Assembly: GCA_015680685.1 (NCBI GenBank)
Contig: MNCI01033500.1
Coordinates: 132,599 to 196,598 of the forward strand
DNA from: Gnetum montanum
Lineage: Eukaryota; Streptophyta; Gnetopsida; Gnetales; Gnetaceae
Length of the DNA stretch: 64,000 bases
Direction of reading: 5' to 3'
Part shown: piece after piece, positions 36,011 to 47,299 of the stretch
How positions within the stretch are numbered: position 1 is the first letter of the stretch
How the letters are laid out: each line of letters starts with the position of its first letter
Position numbers and translations under genes: made by a program
The notes under the pieces: model-generated
Database searches by the model: none
Told to the model about the DNA's origin: nothing
What the model saw: only the letters and a program-made list of their open reading frames with translations

Positions 36011-36315
36011 GTATTATTTTGGCTTTAATTTTACGTATGCACTTTAGCAGTATGCCATAATATGACCGTTGACATAATGTGTTATCACCTACGATGACAT
36101 ATTGCTTTGATCATTTACATACAATGTCATTTTGAGCAATAGTCAGGCCTTGTGAGGATTCCCCATACATAAGGTAAAATTTGATATCTTCATACCATTC
36201 TATGGCAGGAGTAGTATGATTGAAGGCCATAAAGGTATTCTCAGTGTTATGTGTGATGGGAATAGCATAATCCATACTTAATATGGGGTATGTATTGGAT
36301 ATTAATTTCTACAAA

Positions 36316-36609
36316 TTATTGTAATAGTTTCTTCCCTAGGTAACAATAAGCTTGTAAGTGTTTGGCATGACATGCATAGACTTCAATTACTTGGTTAACC
36401 ACAAGTTGTGAATCACCTTTAATCATTAAGGATCTAACTCCTAGGTCATGAGCTACCATCATCCCTCTAATCAAACCCTCATACTCCACTATGTTATTGG
36501 TAAATGATAATTTAAAACGATAGGTGAAGGATTTGATTTCACTAGATGGGAATGTTAGGATGGTGGTGACACTGGCACCATGGGCAGCTGAAGCTCCATC
36601 AAAGTGCAT
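36316..36609 (-). pseudogene. Second, plant-type RNase H domain typical of the Tat lineage
   Basis: This open frame has all three acidic landmarks of an RNase H fold: MHFDGASAAHG, TNNIVEYEGLIRGMMVAHDLGV with Glu, and IKGDSQLVVNQV with Asp. It lies between the first RNase H (36778-37143) and integrase. Ty3/gypsy elements with two RNase H domains, the second resembling the archaeal/plant chromosomal type, are a hallmark of the Tat lineage (including Ogre-like elements). This block is less damaged than its neighbours. Confidence 0.88.
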
Positions 36610-36777
36610 GACCGCCTCATAACCCTCAAGTACTTAGTAAATTATGTTAGTGTGCTCATCAAGGAACTTAGGATCTATGCCTACTTGGTCATCAATGGGT
36701 GATACTATGAGTTGTACAATTATCTTTCGTGAGGATTGAGAGATGTAATGAAGGTCAAACTCTATAGTTATGGATTT

Positions 36778-37735
36778 TCATTGGGCTATATGTATACTTT
36801 CAAAAATGTTGGTCATTATGACTCTAAGCATGTCATCTTTCCAAATTATGTTGACTTGGCTTCTAAAGAGGTAGTGTCTCCACTTCTTTAATGAAAAGAC
36901 TAATGAAAGACAATGCCTCTCCACTTCAATGTATTGGGTCTTGTGGGTCATTAATGCATGGCTAAGGTAGTATATTGGCATCTCTACTCCATCATCGTGT
37001 TTTTGATAGAGTAGAGGAGTAATGGATGTGTTCGAGATGATACGATATATGTAAAATGGTTTACCCTCTTGCAGAGAATAGACTATTGGTAGTTGTGGCA
37101 ACTCTTGTTTATGGTTTTCAAAGGCCTCTTGGCTTTGAGCCATCCACTCATAGTGAAAAATTTTCTTAACTATTGCATGGATTGTAACTTATCCATAAGC
37201 CTAGCTATAAGCCTACAAATGAAACATAATTTTCCTTATGGTCCCCAAAGCTCCTTAAGGTTGGTAGGCATTGATAATTTGGATATGACTTTAACCTTAT
37301 TAGGATCAACATGTATCCCTGCATTAGATACTACAAAGCTAAGCATATTACCAGTCTTGACACCAAAGACACATTTCTTAGGATTGAGCCTAAGCTCATA
37401 CTTGAGGAATCATTTAAGCACAAGATCTAGGTCATTAGCATGGTCATTAGCCACTTTGGACTTAATGGCTATATCATCTATGTAATTGTTAAGGAAGCCT
37501 AACATGTAATCACTAAAGATATAGGTCATGACTCTCTAGTAGGTTGCCCTTGCATTCTTAAGATCAAAGAGCATCATAGTATAGCAAAAGGTACTTCAAG
37601 GGGTCATGAAGGTTATGCTAAGTTGATGCTCTAGGTTGATCCTAATTTGGTTATATTCCAAGAATCCATCCATAAAGGACAACAAGGCTAAAGGTAGACT
37701 TATCTACTCCTAGGTAGTCATACATTGATCCTAAA
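36778..37735 (-). pseudogene. Tat-lineage RT (C-terminal half) and first RNase H
   Basis: On the minus strand RT starts abruptly near 37690 at ALLSFMDGFLEYNQIRI. It continues to NNYIDDIAIKS with an intact YIDD box near 37470, then LRLNPKKCVFGVKTG and the thumb. The first RNase H is in 36778-37143 (GVEMPIYYLSHALMTHKTQY, then HCLSLVFSLKKWRHYLF). The N-terminal half of RT is missing: homology stops at about 37735, where a non-coding repeat-rich segment begins. This is a rearrangement or insertion junction. Confidence 0.87.
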
Positions 37736-38379
37736 TGCCAACCAAAAGCATATTAAGTAGCCCCTAGGTAAACTTGGATAAACAATGCTATAAAAGTATG
37801 CAAATATGTGCTATTTTAATGCAAACGGGATCAACTAAGGCTATAAATAAGGTAACATCAAGTAAACAAATTGCAATAAGGACCAAATAAAGGCCAAACC
37901 AAGGTCAACAAAAGGAAAGTATGAGAAATAAGGCTACAAATGGTCAACAAGGGTTACAATTTACTAGTGTAAGGCCTTAGCAGGCCATGATGCTAGACCA
38001 TGGTCACATGATGCCAAATGGTGGTTAGGGAAGGTTAAACCCCACTATTTCATATCATTCAAATGCTAATAAAAGGTAAATAAGGCTATAATAAGACAAA
38101 TAAAGAAGATATAATGCTTTGTAAAGGCCATAAGAAGGTCAACAAGTTTATCAATGAAACACAAGGCCCAAAAACAAGTTGAAACATCACCTTATAAAGC
38201 TAAGTCAAGAAAAACAGGCTACATATGATCAGATTTGGCTAATATGGGTCAAAGGAAGTTAGATTTTTATAATTTTAGGCCTTAGAGAGCCATGGTGTAA
38301 GACTACAAGGCTAGTAGGTGGGCTTGGGCATCATTCAAGGTTGTTTTTGGGATGTTTAGACTTATAAATTAGGAGTTTT
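37736..38379 (-). other. Non-coding junction segment with dispersed 29 bp units
   Basis: No coding motif. TAGTGTAAGGCCTTAGCAGG at 37974 and TTTTAGGCCTTAGAGAGCC near 38273 are copies of the 29 bp GGCCATGG unit seen after integrase. The rest is A-rich with recurring GGCTATAAA-like words. Confidence 0.5.
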
Positions 38380-41100
38380 GAGGCTTCCACACTAGGCCCC
38401 CTTATTTCCATGCTTGCTAGCATGGAAGAAGGGATCCTTAGCATGGAAACCAAATAAAGTAGGTTTTGGGGGATCTAGATGTCCAAGATTGAGGTTCTAG
38501 AGCCTTCCCAAGGTAGCAAAGGGCTAAATTTATCAAAATTATGTAATTTGGAAGTCATTAAAGGTTAAAAAGCATGTTTTGAAGCTTAACCCCCTGCTTC
38601 CATGCTAGCTAGTGTGGAAGAGAGGAGGCTCAGTGTGAAAAACCAAAATCCAAATAAAAACAGAGTCAAACATGGTCAAACATGTAGCAAAAATCTAGAT
38701 CTAGAAGTTACACATCCCCTAGATTTGTTTTGATACCATTTGAGTTAATTTTGGATGTCAAAACATGTTGAAATGCATTTCTCACTTCTTCCATGTTGAG
38801 CATAGCATCCCTAGTGTGGAAGAATGTGGGAAACACCTGTTCCATGAATTTAGGATGATTGGGAAGCACGTTGACCAGGTTCCTAGGCTCCTAGGACTAT
38901 AGATCATGATTTTGCAAGTTTCTAGATAATTTTGGTCCATTTGGAGGTCATGCAAGGGCATCTAAGATCTCACCCTTTTGTTTCCATGCTGAGGAAGTTA
39001 CTCCGACATGGAATATTGGGGAGAGTAAGTTTTTAGCACCAAAATAAAGTCAAATAAGCATAATTTCAAGGCTATAAGGTCCTAGGCTTCTCTAGCATAG
39101 ATTTTTGGTCTCTAGGAGTGTCATATTGCCATAAAAGTTGAAAAATAGATTTTTCCCCTTTTTCTCACACTACCCAATGTAGAAGGAACCTTCTCCAGCA
39201 TGGTTGGAATAAGAATCCTAGATCTAGGCCAATTCAAATTAGAATCAACTATGCATGTTAGCTATTAGAGCTACCGATGTCAAGAGCTAGGGTTCTAGGT
39301 CAAATTTTGGTACTTTTGAGGGTTTATAAATGCTTTTTTAGGCTTTTTCCTTTTCTTTCACACTAGGGATGTTTTTTTTAGAGTGAAAGACTAGGCAGGA
39401 TAGCTTCTTGACCATTTGGAATCAATTTCCTAAGGTTTGAAGGCTCTAGTGGGTGCTAACAAGGTTCTAAGGTGCATGCAAGGTCATTTGATGTTATTCT
39501 AAGGTATCTATGAGTCCCAAATGAGTCCCTTCCTTAGTCTTGATGTAGCTACCATGGAAGAATCAAAAATCTTATATTTGAACTAGTTTTGACCTCAATT
39601 AATAATGCATTTATGCTCCTCAGGTTACTAAGTTTGAGAGGTATGATTTAAGGTCAAAACTAGTCAATTTGGAGGCTTTCTAGGTGGTTGTTTGGACTTT
39701 ACCCATTTTCTCCATGCTAGCCAATGTGGAAAAGGTGGATCCTAGCATAGAATCACTAAGGAATGCTATATTTTCTTATTTTTGATCATTTCTAGTCATG
39801 CATGTGGGTCTCCAAGGTTGCTAATATTGACTACTATTGCTTGGTGTTAAAACCTGGTTATTTCAGGAGTTGTTTGATGGTTTTTTATGTATTCCCCTTT
39901 CTTCCACACTAGGGTTCCTACTCTTAGCATGGAAGATTAGGGGGAGAGGATCTTTGGCTATTCATGATCAACTTTGGTGAATCTAATGGCCATGAGATGC
40001 ACAAACAAGGTCCTAGGACATACACAAGGTTTTCTAGCATTTGTTTAGGATGTCCAAGGGCTATTTCTAAGTCCTCCCAAAGTTACTCCCTACTTCCATG
40101 CTAGGTAGTATGGAAAAAATGGGTTCCAATGTGGAGGAACTATGGGACCCTAATGTTTGCTAGTTTTTTTCCACTTTTGTATATGCATGTGTCCACAAGG
40201 TTGACAGTGTTAACTATTGATGCCTAGGGTAAAAATATAGTCACTTTGATGCCTGTGAATGGGTTTTTAGGCTCCCCCTACATCCATGCTAGGACTAGAA
40301 TGCTCAGCATGGATGGAATTCTCCTCAATGTGGAGAACCCAAGGGGGTAAGTTTTGATCATTTCAAGTAACTTCTAGAAGGGTTGGCTTACTTCTGGAAG
40401 TTAAACTACATGCAAACCTCAAAGGTTTTGGTTTTCTCCCTTTCATTTGCACTGAGACTAGAATGCTCAACAGGGATGAGATCCTCCCTAGTGTGGAAGA
40501 ACCTTAGGAGGTTGATTTTTACTAATTTTTTGCAATATAATGGCTTCTAGAGAGGCTATTAAAGTTTTGGTATTAGTACTAGATAGTTTGACATTTTTTT
40601 CCTGCATCTTGGATCGCCCACTGATCTTCTTAGCTCCATCTACCAAGTTTTCATGCTAAGAAACATGGAATAGGTCTCCCCCAACATGTAAGAACCAATA
40701 AAGTCATATCTAGGCCTGTTTGACTGCCAATCAACCACGCATGTCAGCCTCTAGGGTTGCCGATGTTGACAATCAATGCTTGGTGTCAAGATTCACCAAT
40801 TTGGAGGCTCCTAGGTGCCTCATGCACTCTCTTCCCCTTCTTCCATGTTGGGCATGATGACCCTAGTGTGGATGAGATTGGGATGATATTTTTGTACCAT
40901 TTTTTACTACTTTTGCGGTCTTTGGATGCTCTAGAGGGTTCTCGCAGGGTCTAGGAGTCACTAGAGTAGGTTATTTGGTTGGTTTAGGTCATAACATAGG
41001 ATTTTTTACATAGCCCCTACGTTTCCACACTCAACAGTATGGAGGGGAGATTCACCAATGTGGAACAGGTCATGGATGAGCAATCAATCTTTCTAAGGAT
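38380..41100 (+). repeat. Degenerate satellite, about 190 bp unit, around 14 copies
   Basis: A core made of TTCCATGCTAG ... CTAGTGTGGAAG, an imperfect inverted repeat, recurs near 38400, 38595, 38785, 38985, 39165, 39360, 39545, 39710, 39905, 40098, 40285, 40455, 40655, 40850 and 41030. Between cores, a second block resembling GGTTGCCGATGTTGAC recurs at multiples of the same spacing (39255, 39805, 40190, 40755). Units are strongly diverged. The open frame 40757-40954 lies inside and is an artefact. Tandem repeats of this kind are known in the untranslated regions of Tat-lineage elements. Confidence 0.85.
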
Positions 41101-41491
41101 CAATCTAGGCTATCGGAGATTATTTTGATAATTTTAAAACTTGAAAAGTAAATTTATTTCCCATCTATCCTAACATAGAAGAGACTTTCCCCATCCCCTT
41201 CCCCACCCACAAACCCTTGCACTTTAGTGCACTTAGGTTTATGGTGCACTGAATTGGCAACTGGGTTTGAGAGGTGGGCATTAAGGTTTTGATGTAGTTT
41301 TTATTGTGAAATTTTACAAGTTTTAACACAATCTTCATTCTACATAAACAAAACATTAGTGGAGAGCTTAAAAAGATATTTTTGTAGTAGAAAGCATCAA
41401 TCTTCAGTGTTGAAACATTCATTCTTCACTACATCCATCGTTGAGCCCGTATTCTTTTCAAATTTCAACCATTCCCAACATTGAGCTTGCC

Positions 41492-44400
41492 ATGGTGTTC
41501 AAGTAGCGTGGGGGAAAGACCTGGAATCCAAAAATTCAAAAGGTAGATGAGCATGGAAGGGACCTATCAAGCCTACCTAGGCCAATTTCAATCTAGGATT
41601 CCTCTATCACTACTCCAAGGTAGGTCGTTCTAACCATTTTTCTTTTATTTTTAGTTATTTTCCTTATTTTTCTTGCCATGTGTGTGGCCATTTTCTTTAG
41701 ATCCAGGTTGATAGAGAGGGTAGAACAAAATTCTGAGAAACTACCCCCTCTTATTTTGGTTTTTTCTATGTAGATCTATGGTCATTTCATTGTTTTTCCT
41801 TGTTATATTTGATTTTTAAAATTAGGCTTGCTATTTTCATGTTTTTTTCTGAAAATTAGGGCATAGAGCCATTTTTCTCAGATCTAGGCAAAAGGATTTC
41901 TCAAAATTAATTTTCAAAGAAATCCTACCCCCTTATTTTGATGTTTTTTTAAATGGGTATCAATAACTTTTGCTATTTTCACTATTATTTATGACTATGT
42001 TAAGTTGGATTTTATGAAATTTTAGCTTTTTTGTGATTTTTGCATGAAAATAGTAAGCAAGGTTGTGTATTTTTTCCTAAGAAAATGGCTTCATATTTTT
42101 AAAATTTTATGTTATTAATCTTTATCCCTACATTTAATCTTTCTAATGGCTATTGTCTCCTTGAATTTGGGTTAATAACAATGAAGTTATGAATGTTTTT
42201 GTGAGCTTATGCAGTTAGGTTTTTTATGTCATTTTTTAGAATTCCATGTAGATTCATGAATTTTTCCTAAGTAAATGGAAAGGGTTTTTTCCCTTTTTTT
42301 TTTCATTACAGATTGGTGTATCTGGATTTCATCTTTCCAATGAGGTGGAGCCACTCTGTTTGAGTTACAAATGAATTTGTAATGAATTTTTCATTAAACT
42401 TGTCTCAAAAAGGGGTTTGTTTCATTTTGATATTTTTATCCAAATTAATGAATTTTTTACAAAAAAAAAAACTTTTTGAATCTTTTGTTAAGTATGGGTG
42501 AGTAGGGCTTGATTAAAGATTTCAAATGGTGGTGGAATCACTCCATTTGGAGCTCAATCGAATTGTTAGTGAATTTTCTTCCACCCCTACATGAAAGGGG
42601 GTTAATGGTGATGGCTACGATTTTTGCTAGTTTTGATTATATTTTATGAAAAATATTGTTATGTATTTTTTGGTTATAATGGCTATGTCTAGAAAGTTCA
42701 TTATTTTGGTATTCCTTTCATGGTGGAATCACTAAAATTAAATCTTGGATGAATTTTTAATTAATTTTCTATTATGGCTATCTTAATAAGGTTAAAGTTT
42801 GGTTGTAGCACTTTACCCCTTTGGATATGGATGTGGTTGACATGCTTAGAGATTACTCTTGTTAGCTTCCATTCCCTTGGGGATGGTTTCAAATGTTTAT
42901 CATGCCCTAAATTTTGTTTTGAAGGTTATAAGTAATTTTTCTAGTTTTGGTAATGTTTATGCTAATGGCTACTTTCTAAATTCTAAATTTGGCTATGTGT
43001 CACTAGGCTATAATGTTTTGGCTAATTTATGAGGCTATACAAGGTTGTAATTATGTTTTCATGAATTTCTTTAAAAAATTTGAATAAACACCTTAGATTT
43101 TTTTATAGAGGCTCATTTCATCCTCGACTAGGATGTTTTTATAAATTTGTTAAGAAATTTGGATCAGTCATAATTTTTTTTTGTTTTTCCATTCTTGGTC
43201 TTTCTGTAGCCCATACTCATCATTGTTGAGTTGCTGGGCATCATATGCTACATTGGCCATCCTAAGGCCAATACCCCTCTACCTAACATGACCTTGGATA
43301 AGGCCTCACTATGGTTCTATCCAAAAACAAGGGAATTCCTTGCTTACATCCTTTAGAACTTTAGTGTGATGTTGTGGTCACACTTATCCACGAATGTGGC
43401 TAGGGTCATATTGGAGACACAAATGCCTTAAGCATCTATTCTGATTTCTAGGTTTATTATTGATAATTTTCCCCCTAAGATAGCAAGAAGAACTATAGAT
43501 GCGATCAATCCAATTACCTTAGCCATTGATGAGGGAAATTTTTGCAACTTATTTTATGTCCTTGTTGATGAGGAAAAGGTTTCTAATAGAATAGTAAAGT
43601 AAGTAGGCCATCATGAGGAAGTTTTGGAGTGGCTTGGTGTTAGCATGGGCCACTTCATAATTTTTTACGGATAGCTTCATGAACCCTGATGTAAAGAATT
43701 CATATCCTTTTTTTAGGTCTTGTGCATTTCCTAAACTATTGTCACAAAATAAGGTAGTTGGCATCATGTAGGTGTGAACCTTTAAGAAGGTCCTGATAGA
43801 TGGCATCAAGTTCAACTAGGTAGTTGCCTTGGCTGTTGGGCTCAAGGATGAGATTCTTAGACTCCGTCAGGACACCTCTACCATAATCCACATGCATTTT
43901 GCATTTTTTATAGGTTACTTAAACAGGTTCATGAAGTTCTTGGTGTTGTGGAGGAATAGGTGATGGATTTCCCAAGACCTAGACCAGATTTTTAAGCTTT
44001 GGATAAAGTACATTTATCCAAGAATGCAAGCCCAAAATCCACTAGAGGGGATGGATGATTTGCTGTCCATTACCACCAAGGATCTTGGTGCTATATGATG
44101 TGAATCCCCTGACATCCTAGAGGAGAAGCCTCTCACAATCCCAAAAAGCATCCTAGAGGACAAATAGTGATACAGAAAAACCAAAAGGGAAGTTGGGGTC
44201 AAGCTTAAGAGGCCCATAGAGGAAGCACCACCAACATCAAACCAGCCTTCCCTAAAGAAGCTTAAGTTTAAGCTTAATTCATCATAGTAGGTGGTCATAG
44301 GTAAGCTTTATTTATGTTTTGGTTATTCTATGATTTAAGGCTTTATGGCTACATTATGACTTCTTGTGCTAACCAATTTTCTATGTGCTATGATTATAGA

Positions 44401-45927
44401 TAAGCATTAGGACATACTAGCTGAAGCTACTACAGAGGAGAAGGCATAGAAACATGCAACTGCTACAACCAATGAGCAATAAAGACATGCAAAGGAGGCA
44501 TTCTTATAGTAGCATGAAGTTGAAGGATTCACCAACATTAATCTCAATGTTTTGTTTAGTGAGGCAGTACTAGGTATATCACCCATCATCATCCTAGAGG
44601 AAGAGGAGGAGGAGCCAAGTATGCACCTATCTTAACACTTTATTATATCCTAGTATTTTAATTTTTGTTTTTTTCCTAACCATTTGATGATTATTATGCA
44701 TATAGTAGTTCCTACGCCACTAGTGCAAATCCCTATCCCTCAGTTTTGTGTGAAACCATGGATAGAGATCTCAAAGAATGTGGAGTTCATGCACAAGATA
44801 GCTAAGGACATCATTGACTAATTGCATCAAGTTGCACCTAAGATAGGTAAGAACTCTATTTTCTATGCTTTAGTTATTTTGCTATGTCATAGGCTATCTT
44901 AGGCTGTACACTATGTTTATGGTTTTATTTTATGGTTATGTAGTACCTTCTATGAAGTGGAATCCCAGACAAGACATGGAGATTAACTCCTTGCTAAAGC
45001 TTTTCTACAATGTCTCTAGTGTACCCTTGAAGTTGTACAAGACTACTACTAATCTATCAATGTCATGTATAAAAACTTTATGGAAGCTATAAAGGTCCAA
45101 CGAATCTCTATGGAAGTAGGTTGTGACCTTAAGGGAGAAAACTCAATAGTAGGAGGAGATGATTAGAGAGCTCAAGGACCACAAGGCCTGTGTGGAAGCC
45201 CAAGTGGCTAACTTAAGGGAATTGCAGACCAAAGGAATCATGTGGGCTCACTATTGGCATGCCATTTAGGACAAGGTGGTGATCTCATGTGAGATGGTAG
45301 AATAATAGATGCAAATAGACCTCATCTCCTTGAAGGATAAGGATTGGAAACGTCACTATGCTTAGGTCCTAGAGTGGGATAGAAAACAAAAGGACCACAA
45401 GTAGTAGTATAAGGATGATTGTGAGGCCTACGTAAAGTGGCTCAAAGAGGATTCAGTTGAACGGTGCAAGAGAGAGTTGTTCATTTAGGGGATCCAAGTA
45501 GAGAGTGCCTATCAGCTCTTTGAGAGTACTTTCATGTTGGAGAAATTTCCTACTCCTCAGATTATCATTGTTTTTGGTAAGACCTATATGGCTACTATTA
45601 CCTGGGAGCCTTCTACTTAGATCATGGTCAATGAGACTGCATCCTCATCAGTGTTGATCTTGGGAATATTGACTAGGTTAATATGATAGAGGACCAAATC
45701 CTCCATCGTTTAGAGGATGGCCTTCCACATCTACCCCTGGAAGTCATGGACTTAGGGTCCCCATAGGTTTGATGCATTTTATGTTTTAGTTTTATTTTAA
45801 GTTATAGTTTTGGCTATTAGTTACTAACTCATTAGTTTTTGTTGTATTTTAGACATCAAGAGACACTGGTGACCCTCGCAGTGAGGGTGGGAATGATCCA
45901 CCACTACCTCCTTTAGATGTCCCTTAA
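41492..45927 (+). pseudogene. Antisense intron-containing gene inside the Tat-like region, coiled-coil protein (decayed)
   Basis: Six exons are proposed: 41492-41619, 43210-44301, 44400-44618, 44706-44846, 44944-45766 and 45853-45927. Donors read AAG/GTAGGT, ATAG/GTAAGC, CCAA/GTATGC, ATAG/GTAAGA and ATAG/GTTTGA. Acceptors end in TAG, the first after a pyrimidine-rich tract. Introns 2-5 are 98, 87, 97 and 86 bp; intron 1 is about 1.6 kb. Exon 2 encodes VELLGIICYIGHPKANTPLP and DKASLWFYPKTREFLAYI. Exon 3 ends in an acidic EEEEEEP run, exon 5 is Lys/Glu-rich and likely coiled coil, and exon 6 closes with NDPPLPPLDVP and TAA. Frames carry stops, mostly TAG or TAA where Gln fits. The gene opposes the surrounding minus-strand gag/pol. 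Antisense extra ORFs are known in the Tat lineage; function unknown. Exon 1 is the least certain part. Confidence 0.68.
41690..42780 (+). repeat. Diverged repeats of about 185-190 bp within the proposed first intron
   Basis: TTTCTTTAGATCCAGG near 41694 and TTTTCTCAGATCTAGG near 41873 head similar blocks, both followed by a run of CTACCCCCTTATTTTG-like sequence. GGTGGAGCCACTCTGTTTG near 42340, GGTGGAATCACTCCATTTGG near 42531 and GGTGGAATCACTAAA near 42722 are spaced by about 190 bp. The spacing is close to that of the neighbouring satellite, but the sequence is different. Confidence 0.6.
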
Positions 45928-46231
45928 CATCCTCCATTTGCTTATTTTTTAGCTTGTTGGCTCTTTGTCTTTAGTTTTATGTTGATGACTATTATTAGCC
46001 AAGACTATGTTATAGATGGCTATTATTATTTTTTGATATTTTTCCACACAATGTGGACATGGCTATGTATGCTATAAACATTTTATATTTAAATTTTTTG
46101 TTTCATGTTTGGCTATATATATTTTTCTAGTCAACGTTGTAAATGGCTATGTTGATTATTTTGGTTATTAAATGGCTAATCAATGCAATAATAGGCTAAA
46201 TAAAATGGAATATATTAAAAGATATGTTTAC

Positions 46232-46331
46232 TAGTTTTAGGCCATGATGGGCCATGTTATGTGACTATTTTTGCCAATTTAAGGACATGGTGGGCCATGT
46301 CACAGTTTAAAGTCCTGGCAGACTATGGTTA
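46232..46331 (-). repeat. Three 29 bp GGCCATGG units beside the antisense gene
   Basis: TAGTTTTAGGCCATGATGGG at 46232, AATTTAAGGACATGGTGGGC at 46275 and CAGTTTAAAGTCCTGGCAG at 46302 match the units that follow integrase at 34770-34943. This ties the antisense-gene segment to the same element family. Confidence 0.8.
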
Positions 46332-46672
46332 AAGGGAAACTTATATTTTTTGGCAATTTTATGTTTTAAATTTTTTATGATTTTTTCTAGTTTATATTAT
46401 GCTAAACATAGAAAATAGAGAAAGAAATAAGATTATAGTAAATGGAAATGCGAATGAAATAAACTTCTAGACTATATGCATAAAAAGTAAAATAAAACAT
46501 AGGTAAGAAATGAAATAACTAGTTAATAAAGATAACACTTAGTCTAAATGGTTATGATACAAATGGCTATAAAAGGTCACACAAGGGCATAGTATGGAAG
46601 GGGTAGGAGTGCATGTTACTTGTGTAGACTCTTCCTAAACTTTGAAAGGTTAGGAAACATATAAGGCCTATT

Positions 46673-47217
46673 CTACACTAGCTTGAAATCACCATCCCCT
46701 TCATTGATGATGTTGAAAGGGAGTTCATCCCATGACACATCCCGTTGCCCATAATTGTTGTTCTTGGATTTTTGCTCTTTCTTGGTTTGATGAACTTCAT
46801 GGTTGGGAGTTTCCTCCTGAAGTTTCACTTCAGACTCTTGCTCTATGTTCACATTGTTTGCAGCTAAGGGAATCATGCTATCACCATAAATGATGATTTC
46901 ACCTCCCTCATGAGGAAGGTGAATCTCTTGGTGGATGGATGACAACATAGATGTAACTAAGCCAACAAAGTTCTTCCTAGGATAATTTTAAATCCTAGCA
47001 TCTCCTCAAGCACTAAGAAATTGGTGCTTGTGGGGAATTTCTCCCCTACCATAGAGACCAAGAAGATAGAGCCCTTGACATTAACCCTTGATCCATTGAA
47101 GGATTTGAGAGCAATGGTTATTGTAGGTTGTATTTGCTCTGTTAAGCTGAGGTATTCAACGATTGTGCATGAGATGATATTTGTTGTGGCCCCATCATCA
47201 ACATGCATCCAATGCAC
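46673..47217 (-). pseudogene. Tat-like retropepsin-type protease
   Basis: The open frame 46957-47217 on the minus strand contains MHWMHVDDGATTNIIS, the active-site loop in the form D-D-G-A instead of D-S/T-G-A. Then come the flap region, VKGSIFLVSMVGEKF, and the C-terminal box FKIILGRTLL. After a frame break a tail (46673-46948) is rich in charged residues (HQTKKEQKSKNNNY) and ends in NIINEGDGDFKLV. RT would be expected next, but instead the 29 bp repeats and the antisense gene follow, so pol was lost or displaced here. Confidence 0.8.
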
Positions 47218-47299
47218 TTTAAATTACCCTACACATATTTTTATGAATAGAGGAGCCCTAGTTACCTCACCATTTTGGGGATTGGCCTTAATTTCACTA

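Noticed and set aside
37093-37485. Plus-strand open frame of 130 codons
   Set aside because: It lies opposite the RT domain with the YIDD box and has no features of a protein family.
44014-44298. Minus-strand open frames at 44014-44298 and 43549-43815
   Set aside because: They oppose exon 2 of the proposed plus-strand spliced gene and show no recognisable motif.
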